Assembly: GCF_001427825.1 (NCBI RefSeq)
Contig: NZ_LMGT01000001.1
Span: 736,063-800,062 of the forward strand
Length of the DNA stretch: 64,000 nt
DNA from: Brevundimonas sp. Root608
GTDB lineage: Bacteria > Pseudomonadota > Alphaproteobacteria > Caulobacterales > Caulobacteraceae
Reading direction: 5' to 3'
The translations under genes and the position numbers were made by a program. The notes below the pieces were generated by a model. That model made no database searches and was not told the origin of the DNA. It saw only the letters and a list, made by a program, of their open reading frames with translations. Each line of letters opens with the position of its first letter. Position 1 is the first letter of the stretch. Below, piece by piece: positions 9,510 through 20,614 of the stretch.

Positions 9510-9690
9510 ACGGCGGGTCTTGCTGCGGCCCTCGTCGAAGGCAACATTTCCTTGCGACCTTAATTCACTCGAAGGGAGCTGTCCCTGACCAGGCTCGTGG
9601 GCTTGGGCACACGGCGCCCACCTGGCTACCCAGGTCGAGAGGATTTAAACGTCCTTCACGGTTCTTGCGGCGCCGCCAACCTCTCCTCCT
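9510..9690 (+). ncRNA. ssrS: 6S RNA
   Basis: Non-coding stretch between zapA and the 5-formyl-THF cyclo-ligase gene, the classic 6S RNA locus. The ends can pair: GGCGG (9512-9516) with CCGCC (9673-9677), and GCTGC (9522-9526) with GCGGC (9667-9671). Internally GTGGGC/GCCCAC forms an apical hairpin, and TCGAGAGGATTTAAACGTCC resembles the conserved E. coli 6S segment around GAGAAGCCTTAAAACTG. By family knowledge it mimics an open promoter and sequesters sigma-70 RNA polymerase in stationary phase. Exact ends are inferred. Confidence 0.8.
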
Positions 9691-9812
9691 TTTTGCGCCA
9701 TCTCTCGGCTCGCGGAGCCTCGCTGCCTGAGCGCGTGCGGCGACGCTTGAGCCGCCAGGGTCCGCGCGCTAGGGCTGCCGGGCGTGTTCGACGCGGCCGG
9801 GCGGTGTCTTCC

Positions 9813-10358
9813 ATGACCGACAAGCATCAGCTGCGCGCCGCGATGCGGGCCACGCGCAAGCGTCTGGCCGGACTGGACGCGGGCGCGGCCGGCCGCGCCG
9901 CCGAACAGGCCGGCGCCCTGCCGCCGGGACGGATCGTCGCCGTCTACCGCGCCATCGGCTCTGAACTGGACGTTGACGCCCTGTCCCTCGCCCTCAGCCG
10001 GGCGGGGCGGGAACTCTGCCTGCCGGTGGTCATGGAGCGGGACGCCCCCATGATCTTCCGCCGCTGGTCGCCGGGCGAACCGCTCGAGCTCGACGAGGCC
10101 GGCGTTCCGGCGCCGTTCCCGCTGGCCGAGATCGTGGACCCGGACCTGATCCTGACCCCGCTGCTGGCCTTCGACGCCGAGGGCGGACGGCTGGGGCAGG
10201 GGGGCGGCTACTATGACCGGACCTTCGCCGCGCGTCCGGATGTCCTGCGCATCGGCTTCGCCTACGCCGGCCAGGAGGTCGAGCGTCTGCCGGTCGAGGC
10301 GCACGACATTCGTCTGCATGGCGTTCTGACCGAGACCGGCTATAGACCCTTCGCATGA
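9813..10358 (+). CDS. ygfA: 5-formyltetrahydrofolate cyclo-ligase
   Basis: 181 residues starting at MTDKHQLRAAMRATRKRLAG; a longer in-frame extension would run through the 6S RNA. The enzyme converts 5-formyl-THF to methenyl-THF with ATP. Key signatures: the N-terminal basic region, RRWSPGEPLE, and the C-terminal LTPLLAFDAEGGRLGQGGGYYDRTF nucleotide-binding segment. Its place after 6S RNA is conserved in many proteobacteria. It overlaps the next gene by four bases (ATGA), so they are co-translated. Confidence 0.93.
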   Translation: MTDKHQLRAAMRATRKRLAGLDAGAAGRAAEQAGALPPGRIVAVYRAIGSELDVDALSLALSRAGRELCLPVVMERDAPMIFRRWSPGEPLELDEAGVPAPFPLAEIVDPDLILTPLLAFDAEGGRLGQGGGYYDRTFAARPDVLRIGFAYAGQEVERLPVEAHDIRLHGVLTETGYRPFA

Positions 10359-11179
10359 GACTGGCTTTTTTCGGTGATGTCGTCGGCAAGTCCGGACGCG
10401 ATGGCCTGAGCGACCACCTGCCCGGCCTGAAGCGCGACCTGAAACTCGATTTCGTGGTGGTCAACGCCGAGAACGCCGCCGGCGGTTTCGGCATCACCGA
10501 GAACACGGCGCGCGATCTGTTCATGGCCGGCGCCGACTGCCTGACCCTGGGCAACCACAGCTGGGATCAGCGCGAGGCGCTGACCTACATCGTCCGCGAG
10601 CCGCGCCTGATCCGCCCGCTGAACTATCCGCGCCTGATGGACGCGCCTGGAGCCGGCGCCAATCTGTTCGAGACCCACAGCGGCAAGACCGTGCTGGTCA
10701 TGAACGTGCTGGGCCGCATCCACATGGACCCGATGGACTGCCCGTTCAGCGCCGTCGAGAAGGAACTTGCCGCCTGTCCGATGGGTATGGCGGCAGACGC
10801 CATCATCGTCGACATGCATTGCGAGGCCACCTCGGAGAAGATGGCCATGGGTCATTTCTGTGACGGCCGCGCCTCGCTGGTGGTCGGCACCCACACCCAT
10901 GTCCCGACCGCCGACTGTCAGATACTGCCCGGCGGCACGGCCTACCAGACCGACGCCGGCGGCTGCTGCGACTACGACAGCGTCATCGGCAACGAGAAGG
11001 AAGAGCCCCTGCGGCGGTTCACCACCCGCCTCTCGGGGGGGCGCTATGTTCCCGCCCATGGCCCGGCCACGGTCTGCGGCGTCTATGTCGAGACGGACGA
11101 CAGGACCGGGCTGGCCACGCGGGTCGAACCGATCCGGGTCGGCGGGCGGTTGAGTCAGGCGATTCCCGTCCTGGCTTGA
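10355..11179 (+). CDS. YmdB-type metallophosphoesterase (TIGR00282 family)
   Basis: 274 residues. Typical opening MRLAFFGDVVGKSGRDGL, then FVVVNAENAAGGFGI, LTLGNHSWDQRE, IIVDMHCEATSEK and VGTHTHVPTADCQILPGG, which carry the Asp/Asn/His/Glu metal ligands of this calcineurin-like family. Bacillus YmdB hydrolyses cyclic nucleotides and affects biofilm choice; the role in alphaproteobacteria is not known. Translationally coupled to the cyclo-ligase gene. About 100 bases without a gene separate its end from the convergent phoD. Confidence 0.88.
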   Translation: MRLAFFGDVVGKSGRDGLSDHLPGLKRDLKLDFVVVNAENAAGGFGITENTARDLFMAGADCLTLGNHSWDQREALTYIVREPRLIRPLNYPRLMDAPGAGANLFETHSGKTVLVMNVLGRIHMDPMDCPFSAVEKELAACPMGMAADAIIVDMHCEATSEKMAMGHFCDGRASLVVGTHTHVPTADCQILPGGTAYQTDAGGCCDYDSVIGNEKEEPLRRFTTRLSGGRYVPAHGPATVCGVYVETDDRTGLATRVEPIRVGGRLSQAIPVLA

Positions 11180-11285
11180 CGCAAGAACGCCGCCGCGGCC
11201 GTCGCCTTAGTCGCTCAAGTCTTCAAACCGGGTCGTCGAAATCCCACCAAATCCGTCGTCGAATTCCCCGTCGTCCGCGGACGCC

Positions 11286-12854
11286 TCAGGCCGGGACGAT
11301 CCGGGCGTCGCCGCTGGCCACGGCCAACTTCGCCCGGGTCGTCAGCACGCCGCCCTTTTCCGACACCTTGTCCAGCACCTTGAACTCGGTCTGCCAGCGC
11401 TCGGGCGTGACATCGCAGACGACATAGCCGCGCTGGGCGTTGTTGAATTTCAGGAACGGATTGTCGGCCAGATAGCGGCGTCCGTCGGCCCGCTGGTCCT
11501 GACCGTCGCCCGATGAGCTGATCGATGTGGTGACGAACTCCGAGGCGATCGGCGCGCCCTCGGGGTTGCGGCTGTCGCGGTGCAGTTCACCGGCATAGTT
11601 CTGGTGCTCGTCGCCGGTCAGGACGACGGTGTTGCCGATACGGCGTTCGCGCAGCCGGTCCAGCAGCCGCTGGCGCGGGATCGAATAGCCGGCCCAGGTG
11701 TCCAGGTTGTAGCCCGGCTCGGGGCCTTCCTTGCGGTCCAGGTCCATCACCATGATCTGCTGCGCCAGCACTCTCCAGTGCGCCCGCGACTGGTCGAGGT
11801 TGCGGTACAGCCAGGCCTCCTGGGCCTCGCCCAGTACCTGCGCGTCCCGCGCGGCGACCCCCGCGCAGGTCGTCGCCCAGGCGTCGTCGCAGGGCTGGTT
11901 CGAGCGGTGGGAGCGGGTGTCGAGGAAGTTCAGGTCGAGCAGGTCGCCCCATGACGAGCGCCGGTACAACTGCATCTCCGACCCGCGCGGGAAGGCCGAC
12001 CGGCGCAGCGGCATATGCTCGTAAAAGGCCTGGGCCGCAGCCTGACGCCGCAGCAGGAAGACCTCGGGTGGCACCCCGTCGTCCATGTCCGAAACCCAGT
12101 TGTTGGCGATCTCGTGATCGTCCCAGGTCACATACCAGGCCGTCGCCGCGTGGCTGGCCTGCAGGTCCGTGTCCATCTTGTACTGGGCGTAGCGGCGCCG
12201 GTAGTCCTCCAGGCTGTAGGTCTCGCCGCCGAAATGCTGGCGCGGGTTCTCCATCGTCCCGCCCGACCCCGAATAGGTCCGGCTGCCGCGCCCCTCGTAG
12301 ATGTAATCGCCATAGCAGTAGACGAAGTCGAGATCTTCGGCCGCCGCCTTGCGGTGAGCGGTGTAGAAGCCCTGCTCGTAGGCTTGGCAGCCCAGCACGC
12401 CGAAGCGGGCCCGGGCGACGGCCGAACCGGCCGCCGGCGCGGTTCTGGCCCGGCCCGTGGCCGTGCGCTCGGTTCCGGCGCTGAAGCGATAGAAATAGTC
12501 CCGGCCGGGCTCCAGTCCCTCGACCTCGACATGAACTGCATGGCCCATCTCGGGCCGGGCGACGGCCTCACCGTTCCGCACGACGCCGGAGAAGCCGCGA
12601 TCCGTCGCGACCTCCCATTTCACCGCCACGGGCTGGGACGGCATGCCATGGCCGATCTCCAGCGGTCGGGGCGCGAGCCGGGTCCAGATGACAAAGCCGT
12701 CCGGTGCGGGGTCGCCGGCGGCGATTCCGAGCTGGAACGGATATTCGGAGAACACCGGATCGGCGAGGGCCTGACGGCCGGCGCCGGCCAGGGCGCCGCC
12801 GGACCCGAGGCCCAGCAGCAGTCCGCGACGGGACAGGGAATCGAATACCGACAT
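11286..12854 (-). CDS. phoD: Alkaline phosphatase D (PhoD family), Tat-exported
   Basis: 522 residues with a twin-arginine signal (SRRGLLLGLGSGGALAGAG), so it is exported folded. PhoD signatures: EYPFQLGIAAGDP, GDYIYEGRG, TWDDHEIANNWVSDMDDG, LDLNFLDTRSHR and VVLTGDEHQNYAGEL, which hold the metal-binding Asp, Asn and His residues. Members are calcium/iron phosphatases or phosphodiesterases releasing phosphate outside the cytoplasmic membrane. It is transcribed alone; no PHO-box-like repeat was recognised upstream. Confidence 0.93.
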   Translation of the reverse strand: MSVFDSLSRRGLLLGLGSGGALAGAGRQALADPVFSEYPFQLGIAAGDPAPDGFVIWTRLAPRPLEIGHGMPSQPVAVKWEVATDRGFSGVVRNGEAVARPEMGHAVHVEVEGLEPGRDYFYRFSAGTERTATGRARTAPAAGSAVARARFGVLGCQAYEQGFYTAHRKAAAEDLDFVYCYGDYIYEGRGSRTYSGSGGTMENPRQHFGGETYSLEDYRRRYAQYKMDTDLQASHAATAWYVTWDDHEIANNWVSDMDDGVPPEVFLLRRQAAAQAFYEHMPLRRSAFPRGSEMQLYRRSSWGDLLDLNFLDTRSHRSNQPCDDAWATTCAGVAARDAQVLGEAQEAWLYRNLDQSRAHWRVLAQQIMVMDLDRKEGPEPGYNLDTWAGYSIPRQRLLDRLRERRIGNTVVLTGDEHQNYAGELHRDSRNPEGAPIASEFVTTSISSSGDGQDQRADGRRYLADNPFLKFNNAQRGYVVCDVTPERWQTEFKVLDKVSEKGGVLTTRAKLAVASGDARIVPA

Positions 12855-12916
12855 AAGACCTCCGGAACGCGCTTGTCCCGACCTAGCCCGGAAATGTGAC
12901 GGTCGTCACGGCCCCG

Positions 12917-13257
12917 TTACGGGCGCGGTGCGGCGGCGGGCTCCCACGCCTGCATTTCCGCGATCTCGCGAGTCCGGGCCGTCTTGATCTCCTGCGCCAT
13001 TCGCCGGACCTGCGGGTCCCGGGAGCGAACCAGGGCGGCGTCCGCCATGGCCACGCCGTTGCGATGGTGTTCGATGACTCCGGCGACCCAGGTCCGGTCC
13101 ATCTGGGCGGGATCGATCGCGGACGTCGTCGCGGTTTCCCGCACCGTCGCCGACTGGTTCGCCGCCGCCGTCTCGCGCAGGGCCTGCTGGACGGGATCGC
13201 CGCCGCCGTCGCAGGCGGTCACGGCCAGGGCCGCGAGCAGGATCGGGAGGCGCGGCG

Positions 13258-13285
<28 letters not shown>
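12917..13285 (-). CDS. DUF305-like lipoprotein
   Basis: 122 residues from the ATG at 13285, which has GAGG five bases upstream and overlaps the purL end by 28 bases. A TTG at 13261 overlapping the purL stop is an alternative and gives a cleaner signal ([16 protein letters not shown], lipobox with Cys). The mature part has the DUF305 hallmark [19 protein letters not shown] and a closing helix [16 protein letters not shown]305 proteins are small histidine/methionine-containing periplasmic proteins, some linked to copper; function here unknown. Confidence 0.7.
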
Positions 13286-15468
<2,183 letters not shown>

Positions 15469-15569
15469 GGGCGCGCCTTCTAGCCGTTCATGGAGCGGGT
15501 GTCAGCCGCCGCCGAGCGGAACATCGCGCGCGGCCGCCCATTGATCCCGGGAAGTCGAAGGAGGCTGCC

Positions 15570-15713
15570 ATGACCGACCAACCGATCGATCCCGCCGCGA
15601 CGCCCGAAGATCCCGACGCGCCGGAGATCGCCGCCGACGACGCCGGAGCCTCCGCCGCCGCCGAGCGGGCCTCCAGAAACGCCGCCAACGACGATCAGAC
15701 GGACGGCGACTAG
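15570..15713 (+). CDS. Small acidic protein of 47 residues
   Basis: ATG at 15570 preceded by a near-perfect ribosome-binding site, GAAGGAGG (15557-15564), five bases away, which is the main evidence that this is a gene. The product is acidic, Asp/Ala/Pro-rich with no hydrophobic stretch (MTDQPIDPAATPEDPDAP..., ending NDDQTDGD), probably disordered. It is divergent from purL. Its TAG stop shares the palindrome CTAG (15710-15713) with the stop of the convergent membrane-protein gene. No function recognised. Confidence 0.6.
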   Translation: MTDQPIDPAATPEDPDAPEIAADDAGASAAAERASRNAANDDQTDGD

Positions 15714-16519
15714 GCCGGGGGCGCTTCGCGCCGTTCGACGCCTTGACGCAGGCCAAGGCTCAGCACGATCGCCCCGACCAGCACGGCGACAGCCGCCCCT
15801 AGCGCGACATAGGCCAGGGGCGCGTTGCGCGGCTGTTCGGCGACAAAGGCGCCCAGCAGACCCCAGGCGATCGGAATGGCGTAGGCGAGAGTCCGGACCC
15901 GCTGGGTCACGGCAAGGGCGACGACGGCGACCACTACGATGGCGGTCGCCGCCCAGACGGTCGGCGACAGGACCGCTGGCAGGTCGCCGTTGCCGGTGGC
16001 CACGGTGATAAGGTTCAGGGGCGCCGCAACCGTCAGCCAACCCGCCAGGAGCGCCAGCGGCCAGACCACCATCCAGCGATCACGCTCGCGGATCGGCAGG
16101 GCGCGAATGGCGCCGGCGTTCTGCAACAGCGGAATCAGCAGCACCGCCAGCGAGCCGAAGATCAGCACGATGGTGGCGACCTCCGCATCCAGGGCCGCGG
16201 CGACGATCCACAGGCCGATGCCCGCGAACGCCAACGCCGACGGCCAGCCGAATCGATGGATCAGCAGACTTTCACCCGTCCGCGGCAGCACCTGCCGCAC
16301 CGCATAGATCAGCAGGCCCAGATAGATGACACCCCAGATGGCGAAGGCGTAGCCGGCGACCTTCAGGGTCGCATCGCTGTCGGCCGAGAACTCGGCGGCC
16401 GTCTGGCCCCAGCCGAGGGCCATCTGCGCCTGGCCGACGATCACGGCGAAAAGCGCGGCCCCCAGAACGATCAGGCGACGTGTCATCTGGGCGGGGGTGG
16501 CGCGGACGATGGACGACAT
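15710..16519 (-). CDS. Polytopic membrane protein (TspO/MBR-related or unknown)
   Basis: 269 residues from the ATG at 16519, which has GAGGAG eight bases upstream; an upstream in-frame start is unlikely. About eight hydrophobic segments are visible, including LIVLGAALFAVIVGQAQMAL, VAGYAFAIWGVIYLGLLIYAV, ALAFAGIGLWIVAAAL, WPLALLAGWLTVAAPL and AAVAVLVGAIVLSLGL. The FAIWGVIYLGLL segment and overall size resemble proteins annotated as tryptophan-rich sensory protein relatives, but the match is weak. Transcribed alone, between purL and an AspH-like gene. Confidence 0.7.
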   Translation of the reverse strand: MSSIVRATPAQMTRRLIVLGAALFAVIVGQAQMALGWGQTAAEFSADSDATLKVAGYAFAIWGVIYLGLLIYAVRQVLPRTGESLLIHRFGWPSALAFAGIGLWIVAAALDAEVATIVLIFGSLAVLLIPLLQNAGAIRALPIRERDRWMVVWPLALLAGWLTVAAPLNLITVATGNGDLPAVLSPTVWAATAIVVVAVVALAVTQRVRTLAYAIPIAWGLLGAFVAEQPRNAPLAYVALGAAVAVLVGAIVLSLGLRQGVERREAPPA

Positions 16520-16677
16520 CGGGTTCTCCTCAGGACGCTTGCCCCTAGGTACGTCACGACGCGGCCAAGGTTGCACTGCGGGCCGGGAATGGAGACCCGG
16601 CGGTTTCGCAGGCAGACAATCCCCGCCGCCTGACGTTTCGCCTTGACGGAGGCCGCTCGCCGACCTCCGATCAGCGC

Positions 16678-17712
16678 ATGGGTGAAGGTGATCAGCGAAC
16701 GTTCGAATCCCGGCTGGCCGAGGCCGACCGGGCCCTGTCCGTCAATCCCCGGGATCTCCGCGCCCTGATCGCCAAGGGCGACGCCCTGGTCGGACTGGGG
16801 GATGCGCGGGCCGGGGCCAGCTTCTACAGCTCGGCCTTGCGTGGCGCCGCGGGCGGGGTCCCCGTCCCCCCCGATCTCGTGGAGGACCTGCGACGGGCGC
16901 AGACGGCGGTTCAGGATCAGAGCGCCCGCTTCCAGAATTATCTGACCGACAGCCTCGCCCGCTCCGGATTCGACGTCGCCACGTCCAGCGACCGTTTCGC
17001 CCTGTCGCTGGACCTGATGGCGGGCCGCAAGCGGTTGTATCTGCAGGAACCGCGCTTCTATCTGTTTCCCGGCCTGCCTCAGGTCCAGTTCCAGCCCCGC
17101 GAAACCCTGCCCTGGCTGGCGGCGGTGGAGGCGGCGGCCCCGGACATCCGGGCCGAGCTCGAGGCGCTTCTGGCCGAGCCGGACCTGTTCCGCCCCTATG
17201 TCGAGCCGCGCGCCGACCGGCCCAACACCGATGCGAAAGGCATGGCGTCGAATGCCGACTGGAGCGCCCTGTTTCTGTGGAAGGACGGTGAGGAGCAGCC
17301 GGAGATGGCGCGCCGCTGTCCCCGGACGCTCGAGGCCCTGGCCGGGGTTCCGCTGTGCCGCGTCCCGGGCCGGACGCCGTCGATCCTGTTCTCCCGTCTC
17401 AAGGCCGGCGCTCGCATCCCGCCGCACCATGGCCTGATCAACACCCGCCTGATCTGCCACCTGCCGCTGATCGCGCCGCCCGGATCGCGGTTCCGGGTCG
17501 GAAACGACATCCGTGAATGGAAGGAAGGGCAGGCCTGGGCTTTCGACGACACCATCGAGCACGAGGCCGCCAACGACAGCGGCCAGGAGCGCACCATCCT
17601 GATCTTCGACGTCTGGAAGCCCGAGTTGACGGAGGAGGAACGGGCCCTGGTGTCCGCAATGTTCCGGGCCATCGACGGCTATGGCGCCGGCGGCGACGCC
17701 TGGGGAGTCTAG
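16678..17712 (+). CDS. Aspartyl/asparaginyl beta-hydroxylase family dioxygenase
   Basis: 344 residues. The N-terminal 80 residues are TPR-like (RALIAKGDALVGLGDARAG). The C-terminal half is the AspH-type iron/2-oxoglutarate fold: ARIPPHHGLINTRLICHLPLI gives one iron-binding His and the Arg region, and GQAWAFDDTIEHEAANDS gives the second His; ERTILIFDVWKPEL closes the fold. Relatives hydroxylate Asp/Asn side chains or act on lipids; the substrate is not evident. Stands alone on the plus strand between minus-strand genes. Confidence 0.85.
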   Translation: MGEGDQRTFESRLAEADRALSVNPRDLRALIAKGDALVGLGDARAGASFYSSALRGAAGGVPVPPDLVEDLRRAQTAVQDQSARFQNYLTDSLARSGFDVATSSDRFALSLDLMAGRKRLYLQEPRFYLFPGLPQVQFQPRETLPWLAAVEAAAPDIRAELEALLAEPDLFRPYVEPRADRPNTDAKGMASNADWSALFLWKDGEEQPEMARRCPRTLEALAGVPLCRVPGRTPSILFSRLKAGARIPPHHGLINTRLICHLPLIAPPGSRFRVGNDIREWKEGQAWAFDDTIEHEAANDSGQERTILIFDVWKPELTEEERALVSAMFRAIDGYGAGGDAWGV

Positions 17713-17737
17713 GGCGCCGTCCTGCGAAGCGAACGGC

Positions 17738-18388
17738 TCAGGGTTCGCCGTCCTCTTTCGTGTCCGTGTCGTAGACGATGACCTGAATGGCCCCCTCGTG
17801 GGAGAACATCCGGCTGGTTGAGGCCTCCACGCCGGTGGTGAAGTTGGCGGTGCCGAAGCCGGTGTAGACCGTGGTGGTGCTGGTGCCCACGTTGATGGCC
17901 TCATAGCGGCGCCCCACCCGGGCAGGATCGCTCGTCACCAGAACGAAGGCCTCGCCGTCGCGGGGCCTGAACTGCACGGAATAGACCGGTCCCCGGTGGA
18001 AATAGTCCGAGGGCGCAAAGGTGCGCGTCACCCGGCCGCGCGCGTCCAGAACCGAAACCTCGGGCGACAGGATGCGCATCGCCTCCAGCAGGCCCCCCAC
18101 GGCCAGGGTCTTGTCGCCGAGGTCGGCTGGCAGGGCATAGACGACATAGGGCGTCGCCATGCCCGCCCGCGTCAGGCAGGGAGTCTGCGGGCCGACGACG
18201 GTCGTCACCAGATAGCCGTTGGTCTCCTTCTCCGGCGTCAGGCTGACGGCTGCCGAAACGTCCGGCGACGCATGACAATCCTGTCGGACGTAGTCCAGCA
18301 CCGGCGGCAGGGGCGGCGGCGTCGTGGCGCAGCTCGCCGTCAGCGCCGCTCCGGCGACAACGGCGAGGGCGGATTTTGGAACACCCAT
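17738..18388 (-). CDS. Lipoprotein of unknown function
   Basis: 216 residues with a lipoprotein signal (ALAVVAGAALTASC, Cys at about residue 20). The mature part is beta-rich with two cysteines (DCHASPDVS and TPCLTRAG) and no recognised domain. A MalM-like resemblance was considered but not supported. It lies ten bases after another lipoprotein gene on the same strand, so both are probably in one operon and act in the periplasm or outer membrane. Confidence 0.7.
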   Translation of the reverse strand: MGVPKSALAVVAGAALTASCATTPPPLPPVLDYVRQDCHASPDVSAAVSLTPEKETNGYLVTTVVGPQTPCLTRAGMATPYVVYALPADLGDKTLAVGGLLEAMRILSPEVSVLDARGRVTRTFAPSDYFHRGPVYSVQFRPRDGEAFVLVTSDPARVGRRYEAINVGTSTTTVYTGFGTANFTTGVEASTSRMFSHEGAIQVIVYDTDTKEDGEP

Positions 18389-18397
18389 CGCGCTCGC

Positions 18398-19099
18398 CTA
18401 GCGCAGCAGCTGGATGGCGGTGTCGGCCACCTGGTTCAGGGCGTCCTCGATGCCGGCCGCCAGCCGGGCCGGGTCGGCCAGCAGGTCGCTGCGGTTGCGG
18501 AAAGCGTACTCCGGGTTGGGCGCGATGGTGATGATCCCCTGCATCGTGTTCAGCGGATTGTAGACGATCTGGTTCTCCATCAGGGTCGATCCGTCGGACA
18601 CCTTGACCAGCCTCACCTTGGCCCCGACGGTCGGTCGGAACGGCTGGCCCGCGCCGGACGACATATAGCCGTAATGCACGACCGCGATGTCCAGCCAGGC
18701 GTCCGTGCCCGCCGGCGCGGTCGGATAGGTTCCCAGCCAGTCCCGCTTCTTGCGCGCCTCTCCGGGCAGAGGCGCCACCCGATAGCCCTCGGCGCTGAGC
18801 GCCGACATCAGCCGGGTTTCCAGCTCGCCTTCAGCGTCGAACTGGATGCCGGCGAGGGCGTCGTTGACGGCGTCCTGCCGTTCCAGCTGGATCCCCGTGT
18901 CGATCAGGGCCCCGATCAGGCCGAAATTCGATCCGACCGAGGCGACCTCATAGGCGATGGCCTTTTCGGGCAGGGAGTCCTCCACCAGGGCCACCCCTGT
19001 CACCCCCGCCGAGGCGCGGTCATACGGCGTCGCCACATAGGGCGAGGCGCACGCGCCAAGAGACAACGCGGCCACGAGGCCGGCAAGCTTACGATACAT
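18398..19099 (-). CDS. Lipoprotein of unknown function, upstream partner
   Basis: 233 residues from ATG 19099, chosen because it gives a clear lipoprotein signal (MYRKLAGLVAALSLGAC). The mature part contains a long mixed alpha/beta region (AWLDIAVVHYGYMSSGAGQPFRPTVGAKVRLVKV) reminiscent of small outer-membrane assembly lipoproteins, but no family could be named. First gene of a two-lipoprotein unit that follows purQ on the same strand after about 90 bases. Confidence 0.72.
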   Translation of the reverse strand: MYRKLAGLVAALSLGACASPYVATPYDRASAGVTGVALVEDSLPEKAIAYEVASVGSNFGLIGALIDTGIQLERQDAVNDALAGIQFDAEGELETRLMSALSAEGYRVAPLPGEARKKRDWLGTYPTAPAGTDAWLDIAVVHYGYMSSGAGQPFRPTVGAKVRLVKVSDGSTLMENQIVYNPLNTMQGIITIAPNPEYAFRNRSDLLADPARLAAGIEDALNQVADTAIQLLR

Positions 19100-19190
19100 G
19101 GAAACCCCCCGATTACAGGGAGATATGGCCCCACCCCGTCCACACTTGTCAATCGACCGTGTGCGACATTTTCCCGGAAAGCGCGTGTGG

Positions 19191-19853
19191 TCAGGCCGCC
19201 GCGAACACGCTGCGGAACAGGACGGCGCCGTCAGCGGAGCCGAGCTCTTCCTCGAAGGCACGATCCGGGTGGGGCATCATGCCCATCACATTGCCGCGCG
19301 CGTTCTGGACGGCGGCGATGTCGTTCACCGAGCCGTTGGGATTGTCGACATAGCGGAATACGACCTGGCCCTCGCCCTCGAGCCGGGCCAGGTCCTCGGG
19401 GCCGGCGAAATAGTTTCCGTCGCCATTGCCCTGGGTCATGATTACCTCGCGCTGGCCCTGATAGCCGGCGGTGAAGCGGGTCTGGCCGTTGGCCACGGTC
19501 AGGCTGATCGGCTTGCAGACGTATTTCAGGCCGGCGTTGCGCAGCAGGGCGCCCGGCAGCATTCCGGCCTCGCACAGGATCTGGAAACCGTTGCAGATGC
19601 CCAGGACGGCCACGCCGTCGTCGGCGGCCTTCTTGACCGCCTGCATGACCGGCGACTGCGCCGCCATGGCCCCGCAGCGCAGATAGTCGCCGTAGGAAAA
19701 CCCGCCCGGCAGGACAATCAGGTCCAGTCCCGACGGCAGTTCCGTCTCCTGGTGCCAGACCATCTGGACCTGTTCGCCCGTGGAGCGTTCGACGGCGACC
19801 TTGCAGTCGCGGTCACAGTTGGACCCCGGGAAGACGATGACGGCTGCGCTCAT
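19191..19853 (-). CDS. purQ: Phosphoribosylformylglycinamidine synthase subunit I (glutaminase)
   Basis: 220 residues. A class I glutamine amidotransferase that supplies ammonia to PurL. Signatures: [15 protein letters not shown] at the start, [17 protein letters not shown], the nucleophile Cys in [13 protein letters not shown], and the C-terminal [10 protein letters not shown] with the catalytic His. Its partners PurS and PurL are on the same strand but separated by several unrelated genes. A short gap separates it from the upstream HD-domain gene. Confidence 0.97.
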   Translation of the reverse strand: MSAAVIVFPGSNCDRDCKVAVERSTGEQVQMVWHQETELPSGLDLIVLPGGFSYGDYLRCGAMAAQSPVMQAVKKAADDGVAVLGICNGFQILCEAGMLPGALLRNAGLKYVCKPISLTVANGQTRFTAGYQGQREVIMTQGNGDGNYFAGPEDLARLEGEGQVVFRYVDNPNGSVNDIAAVQNARGNVMGMMPHPDRAFEEELGSADGAVLFRSVFAAA

Positions 19854-19886
19854 GGCGCGGGCCTTTAGCAGCGTTTGCCGCCCGTG

Positions 19887-20600
19887 TCAGGGTCTGGCGC
19901 GGTCCGGCGTCTCGCGCCGCACGCCGGCGAGGAATTCGCTCATCGCCGCCACGCGAGGCCCGGCCATCCGGCGGGCCGCCGCGGTCTTCAGGCGCGGCGG
20001 GATGTCGGTCGAGAACCGCTCGATTCGTCCCAGCGCCTGATCGTAGTCGGGCCGGTCGCCCGTCGCCGCCAGCAACCGCGCCGCGCCAAGCAGACCCAGA
20101 AAATCGAGCGCGTCGGCGTCGTGGAGGACCACCGCCTCAGGCCCTTGCGGCTCCTTGTCGTACATATGGCCGAGGATGGCGGCGCGGACGGCGGGGAATT
20201 TCTCCATCGGGAAGCCGGCCTCCGTCAGGAAGGGCTCGGCCAGCTGGACCGAGCGGGCGGCGTGATCCACTCCGGCCGCGGCGAACGGCTCGATCCCGCC
20301 CCAGTCGTGCAGGAAGGCCGCGGCGAACAGGACGTCGGCGTCCACCGTCAGACCCTCCGCCTCGGCGAGCGCCATGCCCAGCACGTAGTTCCGCTCGGAA
20401 TGACGCCAGCCCCAGCTCGGGTGCTGGAAATGGTCCGTCGCCTGGGCGTAGACGGCGCGCCGCCAAGGGCTGTCCAGCGAGATGCCGGCCGAGGTCGCGA
20501 TCGGGGCCGCCTCGACGGCCGGAGCGTCCTGAGCCGCGGATATGCCCGCGGGGCTCAGCAGCAGCGCGCCCGCCGCGATGGCCAGAAACAGAGTGTTCAT
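19887..20600 (-). CDS. Exported HD-domain phosphohydrolase
   Basis: 237 residues. A signal peptide precedes an HD domain: His67 in WRHSERN, the His98-Asp99 pair in AAFLHDWGG, His145 in ILGHMYDKE and HDADALD at 160-166, all in the expected order. HD enzymes hydrolyse phosphate esters, often nucleotides, and are normally cytoplasmic; the apparent signal peptide (LFLAIAAGALLLSPAGISAAQ) would place this one in the periplasm. It lies 14 bases after the PEBP gene and before purQ. Confidence 0.8.
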   Translation of the reverse strand: MNTLFLAIAAGALLLSPAGISAAQDAPAVEAAPIATSAGISLDSPWRRAVYAQATDHFQHPSWGWRHSERNYVLGMALAEAEGLTVDADVLFAAAFLHDWGGIEPFAAAGVDHAARSVQLAEPFLTEAGFPMEKFPAVRAAILGHMYDKEPQGPEAVVLHDADALDFLGLLGAARLLAATGDRPDYDQALGRIERFSTDIPPRLKTAAARRMAGPRVAAMSEFLAGVRRETPDRARP

Positions 20601-20614
20601 GCCGCCCCTCCCGA

